64,000 bases of DNA, taken from positions 3,336,810 through 3,400,809 of the forward strand of contig JAJEKV010000038.1 of NCBI GenBank assembly GCA_021234155.1, in the 5' to 3' direction. A program made the position numbers and the translations under genes. The stretch's first letter is position 1; each line of letters starts with the position of its first letter. The stretch is from Isoetes taiwanensis (lineage: Eukaryota > Streptophyta > Lycopodiopsida > Isoetales > Isoetaceae). The notes under the pieces are model-generated. The model made no database searches and had not been told where the DNA came from. It was given only the letters and a program-made list of their open reading frames with translations. Below are positions 1 to 12,379 of this stretch, in pieces.

Positions 1-219
1 TCGGTATGCTTCGTTCAGTTACGTATTGCTAATTAGGAGGTTAAGCATAATTGAAGCCGTAAACATTGCTTTTGTATTCTGTAAAAAGCCGACGGTTGTA
101 TGTATTGCTACTATCATGTCATGAATTTATTTCATAGAAATTAAATATGCGACTAGCTTTTTTTCTAGTTTCACATTACGATAATAGAAATATATTAACT
201 ACGGCTGTTTACATATCAT
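1..219. other. No recognisable feature (window edge)
   Basis: AT-rich sequence with no convincing open frame or repeat partner elsewhere in the window. It lies just before the first copy of the 0.95 kb direct repeat. Confidence 0.4.
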
Positions 220-1170
220 GATGGTCTTTCTTTAGTGCTCACCTATATACATTCCACTTGAAGATTACAAAAGCATGTTGAGTTGTACAGGAAGAAAAGA
301 GCTAAATTGTTGTCATTATAATCTTATCTATCATAGTATTGACTCCTTCTTATATTTTTGAACCTAGATACCATTGGGCGTTTGAATACAATAGGCCAAT
401 ACTATCGAGGATATTTTTATCTCATAGTGTCAAAGCGTCTGATATCTGGTGAGTGCTTGATCGATACATTAATGTCATCCCAAGTTCTTCGAGCCCCCGA
501 GCCATCACAATTGTGATCGTAAGGTAACATGTTGATGGGCTGGTGTTGTAGCGACTCATGGCTGTAAGTGGCACGGATGGTATATAATTATTAACCATCT
601 TTGATTACACTTTTCCTAGTGCCTCTGCCCACGGCAGGCGCGCTCTCTCTCTCCATAGCTTCCCTTTAGCCTTCATCAATTTCTCTATACATACTCTATC
701 TCCTCCTTACAAATCTATCATTCTGTCATTCCGAAATGCGGCAATGCCCAATCCTCCACCATAAACTTGACATTACAAAATTTTGCTCTGAGGTGCCAAG
801 GCCAACCGATCATCGCCTTTATACTTTCCATGGTAAATTCCATGATGGCTTAGAAAACCCCGGTACTTATGCAAGCCTCATTTGAGGCGCGATCCACCAC
901 CGGTCCCCAAGTTTGTGTTGGGATAGAAATGCAGTAAAGCTTGACTCATGCCGGGGCAGATCTCACTGTTCGATAAGAATGGTTGTCTGCAGAAGCTTCC
1001 GGAGGCCTTCCATGATTCCATCTCAACTTGCTTCTGCGAGAGAGAGGGTTGCCATTGATCCAAATGACACATATAACAACTTAACGACAATGGTTTTGTT
1101 TATCCGACCCTCTGAACATTTTTTTTATACGGCGTGCTTATTTCATCTTCACCTTATCGTCAATAAATAG
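220..1170 (+). repeat. Diverged direct repeat, copy 1
   Basis: This stretch aligns along its length with 5725-6715 in the same orientation. Shared landmarks include GCGTTTGAATACAATAGG, CATCAATTTCTCTATAC, ATAAACTTGACATTA, AAATGACACATATAACAA and CGGCGTGCTTATTTCATCTTC. By eye the copies are roughly three-quarters identical with many small indels. Short open frames inside (for example 913-1170 +) are not conserved as protein between the copies, so I do not call them genes. The pair could be old LTRs of a retroelement of about 6.5 kb or a plain duplication; I see no pol domain between them, so the element type is open. Confidence 0.7.
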
Positions 1171-1189
1171 CGATAATAGATTCCCACAT

Positions 1190-1830
1190 CCTCCTTAAAA
1201 TACCTTTTGGGAAATGGGATTAGCGTGACGAGGATAATTTTGAGGAGGATTTTAGTTCTATGTTAGAGTCTTGAGGAGTAATAGGGGATTGCAATTTATA
1301 ACATGAGAGTTTTCTATAAAAATGATGAAGAATGGAGGATGAGGAGAAATGGTGATAGGGGTATACTAGGGGATTACAGTTACAGAACATGAGTTCATAA
1401 AAATAGAAGAATGGGGATGTGAAGCAGGGTAGTTAAGTTGAAAGTAGGGTAATGAGGGAGGTAATGGGGATTACAATTTAGAGCGTGGGATTTTCAGCAG
1501 AGATGAGATGCGAATGGGGAGGTGGTAGGAGATACAGGGGGTGTGAAGGAGTAATAGGAGGTTACAGTTTAGAATATGAGATTTTCTACTAAAAAAATGA
1601 AGAATAGGGGCAGTAATTGTGAGGGTTAGTAGGGGTAATGAGAGCAATGGAGATTCTGTTATAATGAGAATTGCAATTTAGAATAGGATTCTAAGATTAA
1701 ATACAAGGGTATGTGTGAGAGTCTAATGGGATTGCAATTTAGAATGGGGATGAGGAGGGAATGGGGATGTGAGAATGGGAGTTCCATAGAAAAGGAATGA
1801 AGGAAGGGAGGATAGGATTATATTAAGTTA
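1190..1830. repeat. Purine-rich minisatellite, period about 90-100 bp
   Basis: A degenerate array in which the core GGGGATTACAATTTAGAA, followed by ATGAGATTTTCTA, AAAATGAAGAATG and GGGGA-rich filler, recurs near 1286, 1371, 1467, 1558, 1663 and 1727. The strand read here is strongly purine-rich. It begins right after direct repeat copy 1. No coding potential is apparent. Confidence 0.75.
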
Positions 1831-4800
1831 ATATGTATTTAATTGTGGTTTTTGCTTTAGATTGCCAATTTACTGCAGTATAGCCAATAACATTTAAACC
1901 TTTACGGTAATCTTATTAATGTGATATGCTAGTCAAAAGTTACATGTTGAAGTCAGTAGAGTGGTTGAATTAGCTCTGTACCTAGAATCTTTATGTGTCC
2001 GTGTGGCAGGGGATGAACTTTTGAACTAGAGAGTTAAGCAAAACTGGGTCTTTCCAAAAGCTATCTAAAGGAAGGATCCATGCCTACGTAAAATGGATCT
2101 TTGTTACTACTCGATAAAGTAGTTTTGCCTTGTAGTAACTCTTTAGCTTCCAGCAGTTCATGAACAAAGATTGTTGATACTATATTATTACCCTTGGGCT
2201 TTATATGGTTTTCCTCATAACTCTTGTAATTACTAGGATCAGAACAAGCTCCCTTGAGAGACAACACTGTGCAAAAACAAAGCAGAACCCGGCTTGGGGG
2301 ACCGTACCACCACAGTGAGTATACAGCCTTCCTGGGAGCACCACAGCAAAAAGGCTCAACAAGATCAAGGCGGGACTCTTACCTCCTGCAGCTTGATATA
2401 AATTATGGTATTGACATGATCCCAAATACAGGCAAACACCTTAACTGGGCATCTAAACCACTGGGGGCTGGGCCACCAAAACATAAAAGAAAAGAACATA
2501 TGACCAAAATATTCATGACAGAGTTCATGCCTCCACCATGAAAATAAAAACAAAGCAAAAATAAAGCACCAACCATGGGATGAGCTCGCCGTAATCATGT
2601 GAGAGATACATGGCAAGCCATGACCACTGGCGAAAAGGCTGCCCTCCTCGGCCACACACCACAACGAGAGGATGGGCCAATTGAAGCAGTAAAAACCTTG
2701 ATGCAGAGCGAAAAGGAGAACTTCCCACAAAACTTGCAAACATGTCCATCGCCATAACATGGGGACTCATGTACCTCCACCAGTGTAATGCTATAGCTTG
2801 AGTATTGAACCCATGATCCCTGACTTTGAGAATGCCTTGCCAATAGCACCATAACCACAAGGGCTGAAACAAGATGAGAACAACAAGACATTGAATAGGT
2901 CCTTGAGGGGACTCATACTCCATCATGAATAAAAAAAGCGGCCTCCGGTTCATACAATTATAACACATCACCACCACCTCGAAGAATCAGACAGCCCACA
3001 CGGGGCCTGAAACTTTGCAGATCTAGCCCCGCCAGCCCGGTAAGGCCAAGGGAAAAGTAAAAAACAATAGAAGAAAGCGGCTAAGAAGTTCATACCTCCA
3101 CCTTGGCCAAAGATACATGAGAATAGCCCCTAGAGATTAATAGCCAGTTCGGTGGAAACTAACACTTATAAAGGAAATCTAACCCGGAGGAACTTTGGAA
3201 AAAGAGTAGAGGACCGTCTCGACCATGGCGATTACAACATCAACCCCAACTCAATGAAACTAACCTTATGGATCATAGAAACCTTACATTTTTAAAATAT
3301 TGTCCTGTACGGAGGCATTAGCATTTCGAATTTGAGGTTTCATGACCACGTCTGGTATTGGGAGGATTATTGTTTACATGTCCCACCTACCCTACCCATA
3401 CGAAAAAATCGTCTGAGGTATCACTACGATTCGGCTCACAAAATAATCAAGACGCCTTGCACTGAGCCTTTTTGCTTTTTACCTTGCGGAGAGGACAGCC
3501 ATGAGCCATTCCAGTCAAAGCCTTGAAATGGCAGGGGATCAGCGTATAAGGCCAAGCGGTAATCCTCCCATACTGTTGCACATGCGTTGAGCTTGCATAT
3601 CATTGAAGCTTTGTTATACTTAATTGGTATTTATGATTGGATAGAGGTGAGACCTATAAACCCTTAACATTACATAATCAGCAAACTTTTAGGTCTTTCA
3701 CGGCCCGTATATATAACCACCGATACCCTTATTCTAGCAATAGAGTATCGCCGATAAGTTGAGCTATTACTCAATCCTGACAAATAACAAATCAAGTATA
3801 TGGTGCTACTTTGACGGTGTATGTTGTTTCTGACCTCTTTAACTTGCATGGGTATTCTAGATGCCATGGCAATGAGTTAGATTTCTCTCTATGATTAGCT
3901 ATTTTCACAGTTTCTTGTATGAAATTTTGCTCCTTATATCGTCTTGTATGCTTGCGGCGATTAAAATTATTAGGTTGTTAGGGATACACCACATTGTCTT
4001 GAGGTATTTTGGTTACGATAATATTATATTGTTTCACAATTTGGAAGCCCTAACTCCTTATCTCAGATCTATATATCCCAAATAGCCAGGCTTTATTTGG
4101 TTATGCCGCAATTTAGGCCTTGTTATCGCATTTCGTGGAACTTCGAGCGGGTGAGGTTTTTCTTTGTATTTTCTACTGTTCTTGGCTTCAAATTTTGGGT
4201 TTTTAATCAAGACTTCTTGGTTCTATTATAAGTTATCCATTGTATTGTTATTCATTTCTAGTAGGTTGTGTTGTCACGAATTATGAATACAAGATATAAT
4301 ATGAGCCAACTATTATTTTATTTTGGTAGAGTCGATCAATACAAGGCTTTTACTGTTAAAGATCATTTTGTAACTAAAAGACATGTATTGACATTTTCAT
4401 TTTAGTGTCGAAAGAAAATTTCATTTGTATGTTCTACTTATGAAGATCTCAATGTCCAGTGGATATGTACACAGAATTCAAAATTTATGCATGAGAACAT
4501 AAAACGAGTTTAGACAAAAGGACTTTTAAAGATATTGAAACCTGATCGATTAGAAGCTAAGATCTAGTAGTAAGCACTTACTAGAAACTGAGTACGAGTT
4601 GTTTTCTTAGCATCTCTTTTCACAGAGTAGGGTTTTGTGTATACGATTTGTTTTTCGATGTCGACTCATAGTTGGCGTGAGCTATGAATATTGACTAATG
4701 TCTTGATCTTTGATCTCTTAATATGACGATTCTGACTTGTTCTTTCCTATATTCATGGTCTTAGTATTAAGAAATTGAATATAATTTTCGGTTCTCTTTT

Positions 4801-4949
4801 TTTTTTTTGTGGAACATGTAATTTGTTTTATGGAATCCACATCAATTAGTCCCTATCGCATTCAAATCTACATCTTCATATGTGCTTTATTATTTGATCT
4901 AGTAAACTTCAAAATAAACCTAAAATAAAGGGGATTGTTGAAAAGGGCG
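1831..4949. other. Gene-free stretch
   Basis: About 3.1 kb without a gene I can support. Minus-strand open frames at 2201-2977 overlap each other in several frames and show no recognisable domain. The 3.6-4.9 kb part is AT-rich with short random frames. Since it lies between the two direct repeats it may be the decayed interior of an element, but no gag, protease, integrase or reverse transcriptase motif is visible. Confidence 0.4.
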
Positions 4950-5560
4950 TTATTAACTATTCACAGATATTAAATACAAAAGTCTCCTGAGGGATATGGT
5001 TGAGAAAGAGGGCATGAGCGGAATAAGGATATTAAGCACAAAATCACGAAGAAGTTTTGAGATATTAAACACAAAATCACAGTTACGAGAAAAAGGGTAT
5101 TAATAGTATGGGATATTAAATTTAAAATTTTCAAAGGAGGATATGGTTGCGAGAAGAAGGGTATAAACGAATAAGGGATATGAAACATAAAGGAGTATGA
5201 GCGGAAAAGGGTATAAACATAAGCGGGTATGAGCGGGCAGGGATATTAAACATAAAGGAGGATATGGTTGAGAAGAGGTATGAGCGGAATAAGGTATGAG
5301 CAGAATAAGGTATATTAAACTACAAAATCACAAAGGGGATTGTTCCTAGAAGGTGTAAAGAAAACATAAAAGGATGGAAGGGGTATGAAGAGCGGAATAA
5401 GGGTATATTAGACTACAAAATCACAAAGGTTGTTCCTAGAGGTATAAACATTATTTATGGAAAAGGGTAATGACCATTGCACATATAGCAATGGGGATAT
5501 AAGAAAATTCAAATAAGGGGATATTAATCTACAAAATCACAGCGAGTTGTGGCCAAATAC
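4950..5560. repeat. Degenerate tandem repeat (GGATATTAAAC...ACAAAATCAC units)
   Basis: Repeated phrases GGGATATGGTTGAGAA, ATGAGCGGAATAAGG, ATATTAAACACAAAATCAC and TTGTTCCTAGA recur in shuffled and truncated order through about 600 bp. This is an internally rearranged minisatellite. It lies just upstream of direct repeat copy 2, whereas the other minisatellite lies just downstream of copy 1. Confidence 0.7.
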
Positions 5561-5724
5561 CCGTTTACGAAAATCATGTCCATTCCGAGGATTTTAAGGG
5601 TTTTTATGGGGGATTTTAGGAGATATGGGCATACGATTTTTTATGTGATAGAACTATGTATTATTTGTTGTTTTTTGCATAGAGCAAACGAAAAGACATT
5701 TAAGGAGGAGCTTAAACCATTATC

Positions 5725-6715
5725 ATGATGATGATGGTATTCTTCTTCAATGCTCACGCAACCATATGTATTCTTGAAGATTCGCCGTGTTACAGGTTGG
5801 TTACTTTCAGGAAGAAGAGCTAAATTAGCGCATCGTATGCCAATTACCTTCGTTAGCATTCAACTCCTTCTCATATTTTTTAATATGGATACACCGGACG
5901 TTTGAATACAATAGGTAATACTATGCGGATATTTTTGTCTCTTGATCAATAAGCGTCTAATATCACGAGTGAGATTAATCGATATTAATGTCTCATCCCA
6001 AGTTCTTCAACCCCTGAGGCCATCAGGTTGTTATCATCGGTAACATCATTGTGACATCATAAAGCTACCATGATGGCGCAGCGGATTGATATATGAACAA
6101 CCATCTTTGGTTTACACTTTTCCTAGGCTGCTTACGACTTGACGCGGTCTCTCTAACAGCAGCTTCCCTTCATGTCCTTTCATCAATTTCTCTATACTCT
6201 CCTCCTCTCTCCTCCCTCCTTCCCACAAATCATCATTCCTTTCCATTCCTGGGGGAAATATACCCCAATCCTCCACTATAAACTTGACATTAAAATTTTG
6301 CTGTGGTGCAAGGCCAACCAATCATAAACGCCTGCATATACTTTCCATTATGGTAGAATTCCAACATAATGCCTTAGGAAACCCCCACGTGTATGTGCAA
6401 GCACCCTCATTTGGGGGCACCAATCCACCACCACCCGGTCCCAAGTTTTGTGTTGAGGATAAAATGCACAGTGAAATATATCCTCCAGGTCGCAGCGTTG
6501 CGCGAGGCAGGATCTCATGGTAACCCAGTGATAAGAATGGGTTTGTCTGAAGCTTCAGGCCTTCCATAGTTCCTCAACTTGCTTCTGCCGAGAGGGTTGC
6601 CATTGATCAAAATGACACATATAACAAGCGACAATGGTTTTGTTTATCCACGCCACTCTAGACATTTTTTTGTCGGCGTGCTTATTTCATCTTCTTCACC
6701 TTGTAAATCCAAAAA
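5725..6715 (+). repeat. Diverged direct repeat, copy 2
   Basis: This is the second copy of 220-1170, about 5.5 kb downstream in the same orientation. It keeps the same landmarks in the same order and ends near the shared CGGCGTGCTTATTTCATCTTC. The open frames within it (6112-6321, 6284-6523, 6322-6567) do not match frames in copy 1 and look fortuitous. Confidence 0.7.
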
Positions 6716-7599
6716 TGAAGGCGGCAATAATGGTCCCAACGGTAAATAATTGGGGTCTTGGTAGAATTTCTCGCATTGCCTTCACTCTCAATACGTTTCA
6801 AGTTCCTCAAATGTGCTTGACAAAAGCGTATTTTGCTTTAGCTAATGTTTCATACCCCCTTGTAATCGGTTTTATGTTATGCCCTTGAGTGAAGAATGCA
6901 ATAGGCAAATCAGGAGGCTTCAGGGACATTCGAGGGAATAAAATTAATAAGCTCATTGTTGATGATCCGCCATACACGATTTTACAAAAAAAGACTAATT
7001 TAACACACAAGAAAAAAAATGCAAACAATCATATGCTTCACATGGACCATAGTTGAATACCTTTCACAGGGCACATGGCCTTCTTGAATCAGACGAGGGA
7101 GGGAATAGAACATCATATCGGTACCGCGAGAAAATGTATTGAGGGGCTACTCTTGAAATGCCAAATTTGTCACCACATCTTGAGACCGGGATAAAAATGT
7201 ATCGGAAATAATCGGAAATATGGATCCCTTGGTTAACCAAATCTTGAATAAAAAGTGTTCAAAGGAGACCCCCAAGTTATTTACTGGTCGACCAATTGTC
7301 TAAGGGTGGCTTAGTAGAGAATCCATCCAAAATGGGGACAAATGTAATGAAAGGATGAATAGGAAGAGAGGATGCAAACCTCAATTTATGGGTAAACTTC
7401 GAGTTCAAAAATGTGATCTTGCAGCCCAAATTACTGCTAACCTCTTTGCGAGAGATGCAAAAATGGATTAATGTGGCCTTCCATTTGGAAAGGAAGAGCT
7501 ACAATATGACGATAGATTACTTGTAGAGTTTTGTCCATAGCGAATGCATAAAGCGAAGAAGTCGAGCTTTCTCTTATAACTAACAGAAAAGAAAGATCG
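6716..7599. other. No gene recognised
   Basis: Mixed sequence with only short overlapping frames and no domain I recognise. A GAAAGTTCTAT phrase is repeated three times just after it, at about 7604-7650. Confidence 0.35.
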
Positions 7600-7696
7600 T
7601 TGAAAAGTTCTATGATATTGGGAAAGTTCTATCATGTTGAAAGTTCTATCATCATCTTGGCGAGGCCCTACTATATCATGCCATGTGGCACATATT

Positions 7697-7796
7697 GTTT
7701 GCCCTACGTTGACTTATTTTGTTGTATTTTAACAATGCATGTGGGTTTGCCCTACGTTGACTTATTTTTGTTGTATTTTAACAATCTGCTTGTGGG
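7697..7796 (+). repeat. Tandem duplication of about 50 bp
   Basis: Two adjacent near-identical copies of a unit that starts TTTGCCCTACGTTGACTTAT and ends TTGTATTTTAACAAT. They directly abut the left arm of the fold-back element. Confidence 0.8.
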
Positions 7797-7802
7797 TTTT
7801 TG

Positions 7803-8290
7803 GCTCATGTGGGTTTTCGGCATATTCTAGGTATATGATAGAATATGCCTAGAATATGTCTAGAATATGCGAAAACTGCTTCAAACTTATTGTTGGCTGT
7901 AAAAGCTGGCCCGCCTTTGTTGGCAACCGTTATGCAAACCGGCTAACCAAACCACTATTTGTCTTACAAACAAAACCGAGCACACGGTAGTCACTTTTTG
8001 TGTGTTTGGGGAGAAGGCGGTGAAATTGAAACAGTGGGTGCAATTAAAATAGTCTGAGTTATGGAATCGGAATGTGGTGCTGCAGGATATTTGGCGAAAT
8101 CGGATGGCTATAGTGATTTCTTTGGTGGCATCCTCTGCTTATCAGAGCATAAAGCCATTCAGATGCACAATGACTGCCAACAAAGACTGCTACCGCCTAT
8201 GTTTTATAATAACGATAAGTTTGAAGCAGTTTTTGTATATTCTAGGCATATTCTAGCATATACCTAGAATATGTCGAAAACCCACATGAG
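7803..8290. mobile_element. Fold-back / MITE-like element with long inverted arms
   Basis: The left arm (about 7803-7945) is the imperfect reverse complement of the right arm (about 8150-8290). The outer 85 or so bases match best: GCTCATGTGGGTTTTCGGCA at the left corresponds to the reverse complement of the sequence ending ...AAAACCCACATGAGC at 8290. Both arms contain repeats of GAATATGCCTAGAATATG. The two arms make up most of the length, leaving a loop of about 200 bp. There is no transposase inside, so any movement would be non-autonomous. A related end occurs at 59971-60043 and extends the similarity on the right to about 8326. Confidence 0.8.
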
Positions 8291-8371
8291 CAAGGGTTTG
8301 CCCCCCTAGGGGCAACCCAAAAAACAATAATTGTAGCCATTAAACCTTCTTGCTTTCATTCCTCAGGCCTT

Positions 8372-8837
8372 AGTAGATAAGTTTCATTTCAAATGGATGG
8401 TGCATCCTTTGAAAGTGAATGAAGGAACTCCTTGCCACATCAAAAACCTATCAAATGTTTTTGAGAAGTGCCATGAATTTAGCATTAGAATAAGATTATT
8501 GATTGATCCTTATAGGTATGTGAATTTGAAGAATAATGCAGACTCCTGCATCACACCAAAGTCCTTCATGTCTGACATAAGTGACGATAGTTACTTGTTG
8601 AAAACTATCGTACCTTACTTGGAGAAGCTAATTTTGAAAGTGAACACTATTGCTATGTACAAAGGTCAGTGCATTTTTAAAATCAGTATAATGAAAATAG
8701 CACAAAGATATAGGAGGTACTCAAGACCACGGACTTGTCCTAAAATCATGTATGTTTTTTTCCCTTTTTTTTTAATTATATTCATTTTTATTGTAATTTG
8801 GTGTTTATCAACACCACAAACATTTAGAGAACTTTAA
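8372..8837 (+). other. Unassigned open frame, possibly one exon
   Basis: An open frame runs through a plausible acceptor (CATTCCTCAG before 8372) for about 125 sensible codons (KFHFKWMVHPLKVNEGTPCH near its start), then into a low-complexity T-rich hydrophobic tail from about 8750 that looks like non-coding sequence read through. A GT at about 8752 could be a donor. I recognise no family. It lies just beyond the fold-back element. It may be an exon of an unidentified gene, a transposon fragment, or chance. Confidence 0.25.
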
Positions 8838-8839
8838 AA

Positions 8840-9019
8840 TTCTCAGAATTTTTTTCTTTTAAACAGAGTTAAAAATATTTTCTGTAATTTAATGATATCT
8901 AGTAGAAACCTGATACAAAAGGTAGCAGTATCCCACATGCATAGATTGCGAAATTGGTCTGCATATATAAATAATTTTTTGAGATAAAAACCACACCGAA
9001 AATACAAATGCTACTATAC
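8840..9019. other. AT-rich spacer
   Basis: Nothing recognisable; AT-rich DNA between the unassigned frame and the LINE. Confidence 0.3.
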
Positions 9020-11835
9020 AATGTGTCCCTACTGATGGGATGAAAAAACCCCCACGTGGGAGGAAAGATCCTGGTAGTAGGCTCTCAGATCCCCTATCCT
9101 ATAATGGATACTCTGATGGTAGAGACCTGCAAAATGTAGGACGCAAGATGTGCAACTATCGACGATGCCAGCAAGTGATGCAGTGGTATCTCAGAGCATC
9201 TAAGATCAGCATGTGCTGCTCGGATGTGCGTATATACCAGAACTCCTGCAGAACATAGTGCTCATCCTCTACTGTTTGCATGCAGCAACATTGCATATTC
9301 TCTCATGCAGGGGGATTCTCTGCCTTCCATCCATACTCCAGTGACCTGCTTCAATTCTAAGATGATGGAACCCCGTCCTCACGGAGGAAATAGCTCTCCA
9401 TTTCTTCATAGATATGTGCACTTTCAAGTACTGGTTTGGGCCATGTTCCAGTGCTGGATTAACCTGCATGCGATAGTGCTATGTTTCAGGCTTCACAAGA
9501 GTGGCTACATTCCACAGAGTGGTAGCAAAGCGCTCATTCAGGTGCACATCCTGCCCCTCTGCATCAGGCATAGCTACAATCTGCTGGTAATCTATAGACC
9601 ATGTTGCGAACTATTCCTTACAGTGCTCCCCCCATACTCTTTTTAATCTTTGTGGCCCTTGTGCCAATAACAAAGCCCTAGGGGGGAAGAGTTGTGCATC
9701 CATGTTATTGACCTTATGGAAATGTGCAATATATTTGCTCATAGCAGAATGTTGCAGAGGCTAGAAACCATGCTAGCGGGAAAGTCGATTCCCAGATACT
9801 TGAAGGACCTTACAACATCCACCTTCTGGCCTCTATAATAGAAATCTGGTATATCATGCTGCGAGGAGAGGATTGGCAGGAGCTTAGTTTTATACAGGTT
9901 CACTGTCATTCCTGCTATGTCATAGAACCCACTAAGAGCATCCAAATGCTGCTGCATACTTCTGGCTGTATGGCATAGCAACTCCACATCGTCTTCATAG
10001 AGCAATTGCCTTATATTGTATGCCTCTAGTAGCTGCGGGCCACCGCCCCCATGTTCTTGCATCCAGATCTCCAATCAATATGAGACCAAAGAGCGTTGGG
10101 GATAACAGACATCCCTAATTAACCCCTATGGTGCTAGCAACTCATCGGACCGAGGCAGCAATGCAATATATATCCCATCATAGAGTCTCGTAGATGTCAT
10201 TTGGAAAGTCATGTGGGACATATGCAACTCTTGCAAATGTTGCCACAATAGGTGTCGTCGGACCGTATCATATATACAGTCTTGAAATCTACAAAATAGC
10301 AATACAGGTCACGCCGCACGTTGCAATTAGCTTCCATAAGGATCTTAAGAGTGAATATATGGTTGATTGTGGAGCGCGCAGGGCGAAACCCTGCCTAGCA
10401 AATTGCATGCACTCCAGCTTCCTCAGCCCACTGAATTAGCCTCTTCTCCACTACAAAGTTTTGCAAGTAATGGGCTTACCATGGTCATGCGATAGTTCGC
10501 CGAATCATTTCTTTTACCTGTCTTATGAATAGGGGAGGGGGGTGACCTTGCTAACCATCCACTCTTGCGGGAGGCTCTCCCTTATGGCCTAGATAATTAT
10601 CACTCTCAGAGGCCCTAACAAAGCTGGCCCACTCAATCTCAATAACCCGGCTTGAAGTCCCTGCAAGTCCTTCGCTTTGACATTAGCCAGGTATATAAGG
10701 CCATGTTGGATGTCCTCCTTAGTGAGTTGTAGCATTTCTCCTATCTAATCCGGTACCCCAACAGTCACTCCTGGGGTTTCATATAGCTCCTCCAGGCGAT
10801 GCATCCACTAGTCTATGGTAATATTGCCGAGTGATTGATGCCTCTTATACAACACCCTATGCTAGAAGGCTTTCAACTCCATCATCAACAAGTCAAACAT
10901 GCACCGCTGATGTTCTGCGATGTACCTATGCTTTTTGGATTTCAAAAATGCTCTATAGTCCTGAATGGGTTGTTGCTGCAACTGTGGGTCTGAGATGAGG
11001 CGCAGCTAGGTCTTTAGAGCCTTGCAATCAACGTCAAAGCAGGGATTCTGAGGGAATTACGTAGTGTCCCTTTGTGGGAGATCCCTTGCTGTAAAGCATG
11101 CACTAGCTGTTGTGAGTAAGGCATTTACAAGCCACTCCCACTTATCATGTAACATATAGAGGGCATCAATCCCCTGCAACTCACGTTCCAGCACAGACTC
11201 ATATTCTGCTTGCTTTCGATAGTCAGGGGTGTATCCCAGCCCTTGACGGTTTCCGTCTTGTGGCTACACTGCTGAACGCTCCCAATCTAAAGTGACATAA
11301 AAGTGGATAGTGTTCTAATAAAGTCTCCTCATCTCATGTTTGTGTTCCGATCGAGAAATATCTGATCATGTCAAGTCCTACTGCTGGAACGAGGAGATCG
11401 TTCACCACACTGGCTCTAACATCATATCTATTGCTCTTACAAGTAAAGCCCCTGATTGCAGCCACCTGAGCATACCATTGTAGACTACCATGTCAAAGAC
11501 CTGATAGAGTTGGACCAACTCCCTTCCAAAGGCTTTGGTCGCTGTATCCTGAGACTGTCTTGCATTTTGAGGTGCAGCCATTTCAAGCCAGAGTGGGACA
11601 GAATCAGCCTGTCCCTAGAAGGTGACCGATTGCGGTGCGGTCTCGGCGAAGCGTTGAAATCTTCTAATAAGAGCACATGTCCTTGCTGGTGATATTGCTC
11701 TACATCATCATACAACTCTCTATAAGGCATTTGCGCATCTATGTCTACCTCATGGACCTGGTAGAACTTAGAGCATAAAGTATATAGTAGCCTGCAATAA
11801 ACAAGGGACGATGTTGAGATGGTATGTGATTTCAT
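9020..11835 (-). mobile_element. Degenerate LINE retrotransposon (endonuclease, reverse transcriptase, zinc-binding end)
   Basis: Reading down the minus strand, 11590-11835 encodes an endonuclease-like piece with ELYDDVEQYHQQGHVLLLED followed by FNA, matching the (G)DFNA strand of LINE apurinic-type endonucleases. Around 10.7 kb is a connector with LTKEDIQHGLIYLANVKAKD and further down ESLPQEWM. Around 10.3-10.5 kb the translation gives AGFRPARSTI and YCYFVDFKTVY, typical LINE reverse transcriptase blocks. At 9739-10074 are LLYEDDVELLCH (the YADD catalytic box, here with Glu), GMTVNLYKTK and SFKYLGIDF. At 9.2-9.45 kb RTGFHHLRIEAGHW, HERIC and VEDEHYVL mark the terminal zinc-binding segment. 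Stops and frameshifts separate these blocks, so the element is dead. No clear 5' part or tail was found. Confidence 0.85.
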
Positions 11836-12379
11836 ATATCAATAAATATGTGCACATCTCTAATGTTGATGAGAGGTTGACCGAGCACACTGAGCCTCTA
11901 GTACCGTGAGGAACATTGGTCGTGGAAGGATTATACCGAAATTCAATCCATTCAAAGATAAGAGGTCATGTTTATAGTGGCAGGCCATGATGATATCTTG
12001 TACATGGGTAGGGTATGCTACTGAGGAGCCCCAAATGGATGATAAAAAGAACTTTGAGACTATCCAAGTGACTTGTTAGCAGCCTTTTGTCCCTTGAGGA
12101 ACCATGTGTACCCATCCAAATATATCAATTATTCAAGAAGAGATGGAGGCTAACTACTAGCTTAGCATTGAAATAGAGACTATCGATTATGCTTGGGCCT
12201 CTTTTAATAAGAAGAAGCTAGCGAACAACATCCAAGATTCCATTACTTGTTGTTGAAGCATATCAAAGATTCGCTGGGATGTCTACTAATGTATGAAAAC
12301 TATCATCGAAGCAAGATTTCCAAAAAATGTCCACGAATTTAGGTATTGTCCAAAAATAATGAAATTGTGCTTATATTCT
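11836..12379. other. Spacer between retroelement fragments
   Basis: No open frame or repeat that I can assign. It may hold the unrecognisable 5' end of the minus-strand LINE. Confidence 0.3.

Noticed and set aside
2201-2977. Overlapping minus-strand open frames up to 150 codons
   Set aside because: Three frames are open over the same DNA, composition is Trp/Cys/Phe-rich as in random translation, and no domain or splice pattern is visible.
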